A DNA stretch of 64,000 bases from DASUHT01 sp038230835 (lineage in GTDB: Bacteria > Actinomycetota > Thermoleophilia > Gaiellales > JAICJC01): the NCBI GenBank assembly GCA_038230835.1, contig JBBRMM010000012.1:41502-105501 (forward strand), written 5' to 3'. A model generated the notes under the pieces. It saw nothing but the letters and a program-made list of their open reading frames with translations, ran no database searches and was not told the DNA's origin. Each line of letters starts with the position of its first letter. Position 1 is the first letter of the stretch. Below, in pieces: positions 7,854 through 17,082 of the stretch. The position numbers were made by a program, and so were the translations under genes.

Positions 7854-8861
7854 ATGTCTGCACACTCCAGGACACCGGTTGCCGCGGCGCTGGCCATCGC
7901 GTTCTGGGCGCTCTCTTCGGGATCGGCACTCGCGGGGGAGGTGACCTCCGAAGGCGGGGGCAGCGCGATGTCGTTCATCGCGACTCCGGGCGAGACGAAC
8001 CACGTCACGCTGAGCGCGGGCCAGCCAGGCACGCTGGTGCTCGCGGATACCGGAGCTCCGCTGATCGCCGGCCCAGGGTGTGTCGCGCTGGACGCGCACA
8101 CGGCCCAGTGCGCGGCCGCGACGGACGTCAAGATCTCCCTGGGCAACGGCAACGACTCGGCGACGAGCCTGCTGACCGACCCGAGCATTGCCACCGACCT
8201 GGACGGCGGTCCAGGAGATGACCGGCTGACGGGCGGCGCGGGGGCGGACGGTCTGCACGGCGGCCCGGGGGCCGACGTGATGCACGGCGGGGCCGGAACC
8301 GACAACGTTCTCTACACCGACTCGACGGTGGGTGTGAGCGTCACCATGGACGGGGTCGCCAACGACGGCGCGCGCGGCGAGGCCGACAACGTCGGTGGGG
8401 ACATCGAGAACCTTTACGGCGGCAGCTCCGCCGACACCCTCGTAGCCAACGCCGGCAACAACACGTTTTATGGCAACGGCGGCGCAGACACGATGGACGG
8501 CAAGGGCGGCCGCGACACCTTCTTCATCCAAGGTGCCGACGTGATCAGCGGTGGCCCCGGGTTCGACGTGGTCGACTACTTCGGCTCGATGAACTGGGAC
8601 GTCAGCCTCGACGGTGTCGCGAACGACGGCACGTCCGGCGAACACGCGAACGTCGCCGGCGACATCGAGCAGCTCCAGGGCGGATCCGGCAACGACACGC
8701 TGATCGGCGACTCCAAGGCCAATATCCTGCTGGGGATGGGCGGCAGCGACGTGCTCGAAGGGCTGGGGGGCAACGACTCGCTGACCGGCGGCGGCGGCAA
8801 CGACACCTGCGACGGCGGCGCCGGCACCGACACCTACACGACCTGCGAGACCATCTCCTGA
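7854..8861 (+). CDS. Secreted RTX calcium-binding repeat protein
   Basis: 335 residues opening with an export signal (basic start, AALAIAFWALSSGSALA core). From about residue 115 on it carries hemolysin-type nonapeptide repeats of the GGxGxD form in three blocks (GGPGDDRLTGGAGADGL; GGSSADTLVANAGNN; GMGGSDVLEGLGGNDSL). Such repeats form a calcium-loaded parallel beta roll outside the cell. Two VSLDGVANDG-type modules alternate with the repeat blocks. No catalytic domain is visible, and no type I secretion genes are nearby, so export through Sec is more likely. A probable role is structural or surface binding. Confidence 0.88.
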   Translation: MSAHSRTPVAAALAIAFWALSSGSALAGEVTSEGGGSAMSFIATPGETNHVTLSAGQPGTLVLADTGAPLIAGPGCVALDAHTAQCAAATDVKISLGNGNDSATSLLTDPSIATDLDGGPGDDRLTGGAGADGLHGGPGADVMHGGAGTDNVLYTDSTVGVSVTMDGVANDGARGEADNVGGDIENLYGGSSADTLVANAGNNTFYGNGGADTMDGKGGRDTFFIQGADVISGGPGFDVVDYFGSMNWDVSLDGVANDGTSGEHANVAGDIEQLQGGSGNDTLIGDSKANILLGMGGSDVLEGLGGNDSLTGGGGNDTCDGGAGTDTYTTCETIS

Positions 8862-8918
8862 TCCGGATTCGTGCGGTCGGATGTGGGACAGTAGAGCGGT
8901 GAGACGAGCACGTCGGTG

Positions 8919-10547
8919 ATGGTGACGGTCGAGAGTCTTGGGCCTGCGGAGGTCGATCCGCGGGCGCAGCAGCACATCGTGCCGATGCGCGACGGCGCCT
9001 CTCTGGCCATCGACGTCTACCTGCCCGCCGGGCCGGGGCCGTGGCCGTCCGTGCTCGTGCGGCTGCCGTACGACAAGAACGGTCGCTACTGCTGGATGCC
9101 GTTCATCGCCCGCCACTTCACCACCCGCGGGTACGCCTTCCTGCCCCAGGACGTGCGTGGCAAGTTCCGCTCCACGGGCGAGACGAACGCCTTCGTGCAC
9201 GAGATCGCCGACGGCTATGACACCATCGAGTGGATCACCAACCAGCCGTGGGCCGACGGGGCGGTGGGGATGTGGGGCGACTCGTACTACGGGTTCACCC
9301 AGTGGGCCGCGGTCGCCTCGGGCCACCCCGCCCTGCGGGCGATCGTGCCGCGCGTGACGGTGGCCGACCTGTTCACCTGGCTGGACGGCGTGACGCCCCT
9401 GTACGGCGCCCACTACCTGGCCGAGTTCTGGACGGACGAGCGGACGCACCACTGGACGCCGGACTGGACACACCGCCCGCTGAGCGAGGTGTTCGACAGC
9501 GGATTCGACGCGATCGGCGCCCGGTCGACGGCGTTCGACCGACTGCTGGCGGAGGCGCACGGGCAGGCGCCTGTCGACCTCTATGCCGGCGGCCACCCGT
9601 TCGACCGGCTGCGTATCCCGACCCTGCACGGCGTCGGCTGGTTCGACAACATCACGCCACCCCACATGCTCGACTACGAGCGCCTGATCAGTGATCCGGC
9701 GACCGCGCCGTACCAGTATCTGCACGCCGGCTCGACCGACCACGAGAACTATCAGTTCGAGGCGGTGCCGATCCCCGAGTCGTCCGACCACGACAAGCAC
9801 GACGACGCCCTCGAGCTGATGCTGCCCCGCTACATCGCACCTGCGCTCGACTTCTTCGACGCCTTTCTCGGTGGACGAACCGATCCCGAGTCGGTGCCAC
9901 GTGTCCACTGGCACCTGGGAAACGACGGCTGGTACACGTCCCAGAGCTGGCCGCCGCCCGGCGCCACCGAGCGCAGGCTCTACCTGTGCGACACCGGTTC
10001 GCTCGAAACCCAGCCGACGGCTGACGGCCAGGTCGGCTGGGCCCACGATCCGGAGAACCTCGTGCCGTCGACGATCGAGAACCCGTTTGCATTCCTCTAC
10101 GAGTACCCCGACGAAACCGAGGTCGCAACGCGGCCCGATGTGGTCGTCTTCACCGGCGAACCGCTGACCAAGCCGCTGACGCTGACCGGCCGCGTGGTCG
10201 CCCATCTGTCGGTGGGGAGCGACGGGCCGTCGATGTACCTGCACGTGAAGCTGGTGGATGTGACACCCGACGGCGGCGCCCACGCGCTGCTGTACGGCCA
10301 GCTGGCCGTCGACGATCCCGGTGACGGGGTGTGGGCGGAGGTGAACCTCGGGCACACGGGCCACCGGCTGATGCCGGGCCACCGACTTCGCCTGCAGGTC
10401 GCGTCGAGCGACTTCCCGCTGTACCTGCCGCATCCGGGCACGGCCGAGAGCCCGTGGTACGCGGTGAACACGATGATCAACCACCAGCGGGTGTTCACCG
10501 GCGGATCGAGGCCATCGCACCTGAGCTTGACGGTGCTCGAGCCGTGA
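8919..10547 (+). CDS. CocE/NonD-family hydrolase
   Basis: About 542 residues with the alpha/beta hydrolase catalytic domain of the CocE/NonD (peptidase S15-like) family at about 15-330 and the C-terminal jelly-roll domain (XPD_DHBD type) at 340-540. The nucleophile is Ser122 in MWGDSYYG; the acid and base are probably the Asp in GVGWFDN and the His in STDHENYQ. Relatives hydrolyse acyl esters, including cocaine esterase, and glutaryl amides. There is no signal peptide. GTG 8916 and ATG 8919 are adjacent possible starts. Confidence 0.9.
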   Translation: MVTVESLGPAEVDPRAQQHIVPMRDGASLAIDVYLPAGPGPWPSVLVRLPYDKNGRYCWMPFIARHFTTRGYAFLPQDVRGKFRSTGETNAFVHEIADGYDTIEWITNQPWADGAVGMWGDSYYGFTQWAAVASGHPALRAIVPRVTVADLFTWLDGVTPLYGAHYLAEFWTDERTHHWTPDWTHRPLSEVFDSGFDAIGARSTAFDRLLAEAHGQAPVDLYAGGHPFDRLRIPTLHGVGWFDNITPPHMLDYERLISDPATAPYQYLHAGSTDHENYQFEAVPIPESSDHDKHDDALELMLPRYIAPALDFFDAFLGGRTDPESVPRVHWHLGNDGWYTSQSWPPPGATERRLYLCDTGSLETQPTADGQVGWAHDPENLVPSTIENPFAFLYEYPDETEVATRPDVVVFTGEPLTKPLTLTGRVVAHLSVGSDGPSMYLHVKLVDVTPDGGAHALLYGQLAVDDPGDGVWAEVNLGHTGHRLMPGHRLRLQVASSDFPLYLPHPGTAESPWYAVNTMINHQRVFTGGSRPSHLSLTVLEP

Positions 10548-10645
10548 CCGATTGCGTGTGATCCCGGTCCGCGCCAGATGCTCGCGATCGCCCATGAGGC
10601 GCGACGGTTCGAGTCGATCTCCCGACTGAGCGGGATGGCCGCTCG

Positions 10646-11488
10646 CTAGCCGTAGCGCTGGACGAAGGCGAGCGCGGTGTCGGCGACCTCGCGCCAACCG
10701 CTGTCGATGGTGAGGGCGTGCCCGCGGTTGGGAATCTCGATGATCTCCGTGACGCCGCTGTTGCGCTTCTGGCGCTTGTAGGAGGCGTTCGCGATCGCCC
10801 ACGGCACCGTATGATCCTTCTCGCCGGAGATGATGAGGAGCGGGCCCCGATCGGGATTCTTGCTGTTCACCTTCGCCTCGGTCCAGGGGTTCAGGTTGGC
10901 CGTCGCTGCCTGGAACAGCGGGGCGCCCGATGCCGGAACCGCGAACGTGTCGTACAACTCTTTCGCCTCGCCCTCGCTCACGGCGTTGGCGAAGCCGAAG
11001 CGGAACTGCTCGTAGGTGAGCGGAACGGCACGGTTGCGGTTGGCAGGATTACCGAGCACCGGAGCCGACGACTTGAGGGCCGAGATCGGCAGCGGCAGCA
11101 CCCCACGAAACGGTGCCGGGTCGATCGCAACCGTGGCCTTGACGAGCCCGCGCCCAGCGAGGATCTGGGCGAGCAGGCCGCCGAAGGAATGGCCGATCAC
11201 CGCCGGTTTCTTGGTCAGCTTGCCGATCAGGTCGCCGAAGTGATCCGCGACCTGCCTCACTGTCTTGTGAGCGAACACCTCCGGGTGCTGATTCGCCTCG
11301 ACGACGGTCTCAGGATCGTCGGGCCAGCCGGGTGTGAGCGCGGTGTAGCCGGCCTCCTCGAAGGCCGTGGCCCACCGCTCCCAGCTGCTCGGGAGCAGCC
11401 ACAGGCCGTGGATGAACACCACGGGCGCCAGCCCTGACGAGTTCGCCCGATCGATCTGGAGCTCTTCGTGGTCGGTGACCGTTGACAT
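10646..11488 (-). CDS. Alpha/beta hydrolase
   Basis: 280 residues of a classic single-domain alpha/beta hydrolase: oxyanion-side VVFIHGLWL, nucleophile Ser101 in GHSFGG, acid Asp in ISGEKDHTVP, and base His in NRGHALT. The ATG at 11488 is chosen because AGGGA stands six bases upstream; a start nine codons earlier has no such site. It is probably a cytosolic esterase or lipase of unknown substrate. It diverges from the amidinotransferase-fold gene. Confidence 0.88.
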   Translation of the reverse strand: MSTVTDHEELQIDRANSSGLAPVVFIHGLWLLPSSWERWATAFEEAGYTALTPGWPDDPETVVEANQHPEVFAHKTVRQVADHFGDLIGKLTKKPAVIGHSFGGLLAQILAGRGLVKATVAIDPAPFRGVLPLPISALKSSAPVLGNPANRNRAVPLTYEQFRFGFANAVSEGEAKELYDTFAVPASGAPLFQAATANLNPWTEAKVNSKNPDRGPLLIISGEKDHTVPWAIANASYKRQKRNSGVTEIIEIPNRGHALTIDSGWREVADTALAFVQRYG

Positions 11489-11610
11489 GCCGTCCCTCCG
11501 TACTGGGGTGTCCACGCGATCGTTCGCGAGCGACCTCGCACCGCTGCCGCATCGCGCAGTTTACCCTCGTCGATCCGCGCACCGGCTGCCGTGTGTGGGA
11601 CACTCGGTCG

Positions 11611-12612
11611 GTGAGCGACGGGTACCCGTACGGTGACGGATATGCGGTCTCGCTGTGCCCCGCACAGCCCGATCCAGCGTTCGAGAGCTCCCAGCAACAG
11701 CTCCTCGTGTGGGGCGCCGAGTGGGGCGCCCACGACGAAGTGGGACGCCTGCGCCGGGTGCTCGTGCGAGCCCCGGCAGACGAGTACCGACGCGTCCGAG
11801 CGGAGTGCTGGAACGAGCGTGCGCAGGCGCTCGTCGACCCTGACGGAGGCTGGTACTGGGAGTCCCGCGAGGCGCCGGACATCGACGTCGTCCGCGGCCA
11901 GCACGCCGGGCTGGTGGCGACTCTGGTGGCCGCGGGCATCGACGTCGTGCACGTCTCCGGGCCCGCGCCACCCCACCTATCGCGGCCGATCTATACGCGC
12001 GACCCGCTGTGCACCGTGCCCGGCGGGGCGATCATCGGCCGGATGGCGCCCGCCATGCGTCGTGGTGAAGAGGGCATGGTGGCCCGGGCGGTCGCCGGAC
12101 TCGGCATGCCGATCCTGCGCACGATCCACGGCACCGGCCTCCTGGAGGGCGGCAGCTTCGTCAAGCTCACGCCGCGGCTCGCGGCCTACGGCACCTCGAT
12201 CCGGTGCAACGAGGAAGGCGCCCGGCAACTGCGCGAGGTGCTCGACGTGCTGGGGATCGAGCTGCTGGTGCTGCCGATGGGGGGCTGGTCGATCCACATC
12301 GACGGCCACATCGGCATGGTCGACGTGGACAAGGCGCTGGTCGACGTCGCCGGACTGCCGTACTGGTTCCTCGAGCGTCTGCGTGCTGAGGGAATCGACG
12401 CGATCCCGTGTCCCGGCGGCGAGGAGTGGGCCATCAACTCGCTGACGCTGAGACCGGGCCGGGTGCTGATGTGCGACGGCTACCCCCGGGCACGCGAGGC
12501 GCTCGAACGGCGAGGCGTCGAGGTGGTGACGATCCCCTATGCGGAGATCCAAAAGGGCGGCGGCGGCATCCACTGCTCGACGATGGAACTGGTGCGCGAG
12601 CCGGCTGCATGA
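11611..12612 (+). CDS. Amidinotransferase-fold protein (DDAH/arginine deiminase-like)
   Basis: About 333 residues of the pentein fold, whose members hydrolyse or transfer amidino groups from arginine-like guanidines through a covalent thiouronium intermediate. The catalytic His is in HIDGHIGMVD and the nucleophilic Cys in GGIHCSTMEL, with an EGGSF substrate loop before them. These features fit dimethylarginine dimethylaminohydrolase or arginine deiminase-like enzymes, not a full arginine deiminase pathway, because no other arginine catabolic genes are near. The GTG at 11611 is chosen because earlier in-frame codons look non-coding. Confidence 0.8.
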   Translation: MSDGYPYGDGYAVSLCPAQPDPAFESSQQQLLVWGAEWGAHDEVGRLRRVLVRAPADEYRRVRAECWNERAQALVDPDGGWYWESREAPDIDVVRGQHAGLVATLVAAGIDVVHVSGPAPPHLSRPIYTRDPLCTVPGGAIIGRMAPAMRRGEEGMVARAVAGLGMPILRTIHGTGLLEGGSFVKLTPRLAAYGTSIRCNEEGARQLREVLDVLGIELLVLPMGGWSIHIDGHIGMVDVDKALVDVAGLPYWFLERLRAEGIDAIPCPGGEEWAINSLTLRPGRVLMCDGYPRAREALERRGVEVVTIPYAEIQKGGGGIHCSTMELVREPAA

Positions 12613-12715
12613 CTCTCGGCAAACTCCCAGCCCGCTGAACGAACGCTCTCAAGCGCGACGTTGATCCTTCCCTTGACCGCCTCGCACGAGGCACCTCAAC
12701 CGGAAGGAGATACCG

Positions 12716-13135
12716 ATGTCCACATCACGTCCGCGAGCCTGGGTGACCACGCTCGCCGTCGCAGCCGCCGTCACGGTCGGCGCGGCCGGAATCGCCAGCG
12801 CGGCATCGCATACCTCGTCCTCGAAGTCCACCTCCAGCTCGACGTCGACATCGCGGCCGATGAACGGCACCGCCACGTTCGCCCAGAACCCGGCCCGGGT
12901 GACACACGGCCCGGGTGAGGCGTTGCTCACGGGGACGACGGCGTCCAGGGCGCGCGCCGCGGCGCTGGCGGCCGTCCCCGGGGCGACCGTGATCCGCGTC
13001 GAGACCGACTCGGCGGGCGCAGCCTACGAGGCGCACCTGACCAAGGCCGACGGCAGTCAGGTCACGGTCAAGCTCGACAGCGCGTTCCAGGTCACCTCGA
13101 CCCAAAACGGCTTCGGGAATCCTCCCAGCCACTAG
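12716..13135 (+). CDS. Small secreted PepSY-like protein
   Basis: 139 residues with a Sec signal (LAVAAAVTVGAAGIASAA), a Ser/Thr-rich low-complexity stretch (about 32-47), then a compact domain (about 68-133) containing RAAALAAVPGATVIRVETD and YEAHLTKADGSQVTVKLD. This follows the PepSY pattern of a helix, a beta strand and a charged beta hairpin. PepSY domains often inhibit proteases or bind cell-wall factors; no function can be assigned here. AAGGAG lies six bases before the ATG. The stop TAG at 13133-13135 is formed by the left tip of an inserted palindromic element, so the C-terminus may have been altered. Confidence 0.75.
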   Translation: MSTSRPRAWVTTLAVAAAVTVGAAGIASAASHTSSSKSTSSSTSTSRPMNGTATFAQNPARVTHGPGEALLTGTTASRARAAALAAVPGATVIRVETDSAGAAYEAHLTKADGSQVTVKLDSAFQVTSTQNGFGNPPSH

Positions 13136-13295
13136 TGCTCCGTTCCGGAAGTCGTGTGATGAATGGGCGACCGAAAACCGAGCATCGCCAGGACGCAGGG
13201 AGCGTCGATAGTGGTGCTATCGACGCGACCGAGGACGCCGCGAGGCGACGGTTTGCAGCCGCCCAGGCGTGCAAGACTTTCGGTACGGAGCACTA
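13133..13295. mobile_element. MITE-like palindromic element with TA ends
   Basis: A 163-base element starts and ends with TA and carries terminal inverted repeats that match at 21 of 24 positions (left arm begins TAGTGCTCCG, right arm ends CGGAGCACTA). Its exact centre, base 13214, is the middle of a perfect 10-base stem (GCGTCGATAG, loop TGGTG). The two 80-base halves are recognisably but imperfectly complementary. Terminal TA plus a non-coding palindrome fits a miniature element mobilised by an IS630/mariner-type transposase; the parent family is inferred from the TA ends only. Confidence 0.65.
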
Positions 13296-13307
13296 GCCAC
13301 CGCATCG

Positions 13308-13339
13308 GGCCTGGCTCGGAAAATCGCCCGAGCCGGGCC
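13308..13339. terminator. Hairpin terminator candidate
   Basis: A 12-base stem (GGCCTGGCTCGG pairing with CCGAGCCGGGCC, one G-U) with an eight-base A/T-containing loop follows the PepSY-like gene and the palindromic element. There is no T run, as is common in GC-rich actinobacteria. The rest of 13340-13480 shows no gene. Confidence 0.45.
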
Positions 13340-13480
13340 GGTGGTGCCTGACGTGCGAACATCGGTGCGACGGACGCTGTGCTACGTTGTCAAACGGTTT
13401 GGCCACACCGAGCTGGGTCATGCTTCGTGGCCAGGGCTGAGCACCATGGGTTGTCGACAGCGGGGGCGTAGGGCATCACC

Positions 13481-14635
13481 GTGAGGTCGAGGTCGCCAGA
13501 ACGAGTCCTGGAGGGCGAGTTCGAGCAGCTGCTCGAACTCGCGCCGGACGCGATGGTCGGCGTCGACCGCGAGGGCGTGATCGTGCTCGTCAACCGCCAG
13601 ACGCAGCGGGTCTTCGGCTACTCGCGCGAGGAACTGCTCGGAGAGCAGGTGGACATGCTTGTCCCGGAGCGCTTCCACCGCACCCACCAACGCCACCGAC
13701 GGCGCTACTTCGACGACCCTCACACGCGCCCGATGGGCGGAGCGAGTCCGCTCTTTGGGCTGCGCAAGGACGGCTCGGAGTTCCCTGCCGAGATCAGCCT
13801 GTCCAGCATCAAGACCGAGGCCGGCACGCTGGCCGTCACCGCGATCCGCGACGTCACCGAGCGACTGGTGGCCGAGTCGATCGCAAATGCTGAGACGCAC
13901 AGGCGTGCAATCGTGGCCGCGATGCTCCGCGCGGAGCAGGCCGAACGGGCACGGATCGCAACTGCGCTGCACGACGACACCGTGCAGGTGATGACTGCGT
14001 CGCTGATATCGCTCGACCGCGCGTGCAAGGCTCTTGGCAGCCGGGAGCCGGTTGTCCTCGAGCTGCTCGAGAGCGCTCGCACCTCGATCCGCGACGCGAC
14101 CGAGCGTACGCGGCTGCTGACCTTCGAGCTGCGTCCCGCGGTGCTGCACAACAAGGGTCCGGCGCCGGCGATCACTTCCATGGTCGAGGAGGCCGGTCGC
14201 GAGATCGGCGCGGACGTGACGGTGAAGATGCCCCGCGGACGGTTCGACGCGCCGGTCGAGGAACTGGTGTACCGAACCGTGCAGGAAGCGATCACCAACG
14301 TCCGTCGACACTCCGGGGCCAGACACATCGCGGTCACCATCGAACGCCGGCGTGGCAGCCTGCACGGGCTGGTCGCCGACGACGGTCGCGGATTCGTGCC
14401 CGCCGAGCCATTCGAGCGCGCGAACCGGCACCTGCACATCGGCATGGAGACCATGATCGAGCGCGTGCGGGTGGTCGGAGGGGAATTGGAGGTCGAGTCT
14501 CATCCCGGCCGGGGTACCCGCATCTCGTTCGACGTGCCGCTCCGACGCCGGCTCGACGCCCCTACTCCAGTCACTCGCCGGAAGCGTGCGGCAGGTAGTC
14601 CGCCAGGTCATACACCTCGTCAGCCTGGCCGCTGA
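13481..14635 (+). CDS. PAS-domain sensor histidine kinase (HisKA_3 type)
   Basis: 384 residues: a PAS domain (about 14-128, DAMVGVDREGVIVLVNRQ and GYSREELLG), a HisKA_3 dimerisation domain with phospho-acceptor His164 in RIATALHDD, and a C-terminal ATPase domain with N box NVRRHSGA and G box DDGRGF (about 250-365). No transmembrane segment is predicted, so it should sense a cytosolic signal. HisKA_3 kinases normally pair with NarL/LuxR-type regulators, but none is adjacent, making it an orphan here. The GTG start is the first codon after a gene-free stretch. It precedes the chemotaxis genes on the same strand. Confidence 0.88.
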   Translation: MRSRSPERVLEGEFEQLLELAPDAMVGVDREGVIVLVNRQTQRVFGYSREELLGEQVDMLVPERFHRTHQRHRRRYFDDPHTRPMGGASPLFGLRKDGSEFPAEISLSSIKTEAGTLAVTAIRDVTERLVAESIANAETHRRAIVAAMLRAEQAERARIATALHDDTVQVMTASLISLDRACKALGSREPVVLELLESARTSIRDATERTRLLTFELRPAVLHNKGPAPAITSMVEEAGREIGADVTVKMPRGRFDAPVEELVYRTVQEAITNVRRHSGARHIAVTIERRRGSLHGLVADDGRGFVPAEPFERANRHLHIGMETMIERVRVVGGELEVESHPGRGTRISFDVPLRRRLDAPTPVTRRKRAAGSPPGHTPRQPGR

Positions 14636-14689
14636 GGTCGACAGACCCCGCCGGCGCCTGTCGATGAGAAGACTCGAGCGACATGCTCA

Positions 14690-14745
14690 GAAACCGGTGG
14701 CCCATTCTCCCGGCGGTGGCGCCCGGGAGAATCTGGCGAACCGGT
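14690..14745 (+). promoter_or_regulatory. Structured leader upstream of chemotaxis receptor
   Basis: A perfect 10-base stem (ATTCTCCCGG at 14704-14713 with CCGGGAGAAT at 14723-14732) is bracketed by two ACCGGT hexamers at 14693-14698 and 14740-14745. It lies about 100 bases before the receptor ATG. It does not match the c-di-GMP riboswitch consensus, and no T run follows. It could be a regulatory leader or a terminator for the kinase gene. Confidence 0.35.
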
Positions 14746-14829
14746 AAAGGCAACGGATTACGGGTCGATCACTCGGTGGGCGCCGGACGGTCCAGGTGCG
14801 CTCAAACACCACTCGGGGAGAGAAGTGTC

Positions 14830-16559
14830 ATGTCGTTTGCTCGAAATCTGACCGTGCGCACCAAGATCCTGGGCGCGATCGGCGTCGCAGTCCTGACGAT
14901 GTCGGCGGCGGCCGGCATCTCGCTGGTGCGGATCAATTCCGCGTCCCAGACGCTGGCGACCGCAGGCAACCAGGAGGCGACCGCGCTCGCCGCGGCCGTG
15001 CTCCGAACCGATTTCCAGTTCCAGCACCAGAAGCTCAAGGACATTCTGCTGCGCGGCTCCGATCCCGCGTCCTACACCAAGTACACGGGCGAGTTCGGCG
15101 ATCAGGGCAAGATCGTCGTCGCGCAGGAGAAGGTGCTGCGCACCGACCTGGCCGAGCTGCACAACTCGTCGTTCGACAAGTACCTGCGCCAGTTCGACGC
15201 CGGCTATGCCAACTATCTGGCAAAGTACACCGCCGCGCTGGCTGTCCTCCACACCCCGCAGGACTACGACTATCAGGCCGGCGACGCGATCATGAAGGGC
15301 CAAGACGGCCCCTCGCAGGACGCGCTCACGGCGCTCGCGACGGGGCTGGACGCGTCGGCAACGGTCGCTCGAGCGCACGGTTCGAGCAGCGTCACCTCCA
15401 GCATCCAGCTGGCGGTGATCGGGTTTGCGCTCGCCGCGCTGCTCGGGCTGGTGGCCGCACTGCTGGTCGCCCGCGACATCCTGCGCCGGATCCAGTCGAT
15501 GATGACCGTGGCCGAGCAGGCCGCAGAGGGTGACCTGACCACCCGCGCGGAGAACACCGGCAACGACGAGCTGGGCCGACTGGGCGCAGGTCTCAACACC
15601 ACGCTCGGCAACCTCGAGGCGCTGATCGCAAGATCAACGCGACCAGCGAGACCCTGACCGCCTCCGCGCAGGAGATGGCCGCCACCTCGCAGGAGGCCGG
15701 ACGGGCTGTCTCCGACATCGCCCTCTCAGTGGGCGAGGTGGCCGCGGGATCGAGCCGCCAGGTGGCGATGGTGGCCGATGCCACCGACTCGGTCGCGCAC
15801 GTGACCTCGGCCGTGGCCGAGAGCGCCAAGAGCACCCAGGAAGCTGCCGATGCCGCCGCGACGGCGCGCACGGTTGCCGACGAGGGCGTCGGCGCGGCTG
15901 AGCAGGCAACTGCTGCAATCCGGGCCGTCAGCGAGTCGAGCACCGCGGTCACCGAGGCGATCCGCGAGCTTTCGGGTCGCAGCGAGCAGATCGGCGGCAT
16001 CGTCGGCACCATCACCGAGATGGCCGACCAGACCAACCTGCTGGCGCTCAACGCGGCCATCGAGGCCGCCCGGGCGGGCGAACAGGGCCGTGGCTTCGCC
16101 GTCGTGGCGGAGGAGGTTCGCAAGCTCGCCGAGAAGTCCCAGGAGGCCGCCGCGCTGATCGCCAAGCTGATCGAGGAGATGCAGCGGGAAACGGCACGGG
16201 TGGTCGAGGTGGTCGAGGACGGATCGACGCGCACCGAGGGTGCGGTGGCCATCGTCGAGGGCGCCCGCGAGGCGTTCCTGCAGATCGGTGTATCGGTCGC
16301 CGACATGAGCGCCCGGGTCGAGCAGATCGCCGGCACGTCCCAGCAGATCATGGCCAGCGCGACCATCATGCAGAACGGCATCGGCGAGATCGCCGCCGTC
16401 GCGGAGCAGTCGTCCGCATCGGCCCAGCAGGTTTCGGCATTGACCGAGCAGACGTCCGCGTCGGCTCAGCAGATCGCCGGTTCGGCGGGCGATCTCGCTG
16501 CGGCGGCTGAGGACCTCGGCCGGTTGGTCAACCAGTTCAAGGTGTCGACCCACTCATAG
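14830..16559 (+). pseudogene. Methyl-accepting chemotaxis protein, frameshifted
   Basis: Receptor of the chemotaxis array, split by one missing base at about 15628-15632. The first frame (14830-15657) encodes an N-terminal transmembrane helix, a four-helix periplasmic ligand domain (about 35-190), a second helix (IQLAVIGFALAALLGLVAALLVA) and a HAMP domain, then runs into unrelated sequence and stops. The second frame continues exactly where expected (KINATSETLTASAQEM) through the signalling coiled coil, with the hairpin tip EMADQTNLLALNAAIEAARAGEQGRGFAVVAEEVRKLA, to 16559. Restoring one base before AAG 15630 gives an intact receptor of about 577 residues. No slippery heptamer is seen. A strong GGGAGAGAAG ribosome site precedes the ATG. 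Confidence 0.85.
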
Positions 16560-16568
16560 CCGTGCGTT

Positions 16569-16594
16569 GGGGGCGGGCCGAGACGTCCGCCCCC
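16569..16594. terminator. Intergenic hairpin between receptor and cheW
   Basis: GGGGGCGG at 16569-16576 pairs with CCGCCCCC at 16587-16594 around a ten-base loop. It may attenuate read-through from the receptor gene into cheW; no T run is present. Confidence 0.4.
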
Positions 16595-16632
16595 ACGCTC
16601 CCATCGCAAGCCACGGAGTTCCAGGAGACCAG

Positions 16633-17067
16633 ATGTCAGCCTCTGAAAGCCACTCACAGCTCGTAATCTTCACGCTCGGCAGCGAGGAGTACGCACTGCC
16701 GATCAAGCGCGTGCAGGAGATCATCCGCTACACCGAGCCCCGCAGCGTGGCCTCGCAGACCGCGTGGATCCGCGGCGTGATCAACCTTCGCGGCAAGATC
16801 GTCCCGGTGTGCGACCTCGCCCAGCGGATCGGCGTCAGCGTCCACCACGACGAGACGTCCAAGGTCGTCATCGTCGACACCGAGGCCGGCACCGCCGGCG
16901 TCATCGTGGACGACGTCAAGGAGGTGCTGACGCTCGAGGACGGCCAACTGGCCGGCGTCCCCACCGCCGACACGGACTACGTCGAGGCGATCGCCAAGAT
17001 CGACGACCGGCTCGCCATCCTGCTCAACCCCGACGGGCTGTTCGCCGGCGTCCAGATCGCCGCGTAA
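16633..17067 (+). CDS. cheW: Chemotaxis coupling protein CheW
   Basis: A 144-residue CheW/SH3-like double-barrel protein that links methyl-accepting receptors to the kinase CheA. Family landmarks are LGSEEYALPIKRVQEII, WIRGVINLRGKIVPVCDL with the near-universal GVINLRG motif, and VGVIVDDV-type and ILLNPDGL strands. The ATG at 16633 has AGGAGA seven bases upstream. It lies 73 bases behind the receptor gene, but cheA, cheY and cheR/cheB are absent from the window, so this is a satellite receptor-coupling pair. Confidence 0.94.
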   Translation: MSASESHSQLVIFTLGSEEYALPIKRVQEIIRYTEPRSVASQTAWIRGVINLRGKIVPVCDLAQRIGVSVHHDETSKVVIVDTEAGTAGVIVDDVKEVLTLEDGQLAGVPTADTDYVEAIAKIDDRLAILLNPDGLFAGVQIAA

Positions 17068-17082
17068 GCCGGGCCGCCGCCT

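Noticed and set aside
7842..10802. A 986-codon open frame on the minus strand opposite the RTX and CocE/NonD genes
   Set aside because: It is arginine-, histidine- and valine-rich antisense sequence caused by the GC-biased codons of the real plus-strand genes, with no domain.
13356..13369. LexA-like site (13 of 14 bases) upstream of the histidine kinase
   Set aside because: It lies more than 100 bases before the gene with no recognisable promoter, and sensor kinases are not typical SOS genes; kept only as a weak lead.
14683..14829. Possible c-di-GMP (GEMM) riboswitch upstream of the chemotaxis receptor
   Set aside because: The conserved GEMM core and tetraloop-receptor pattern are not present; only a generic hairpin is.
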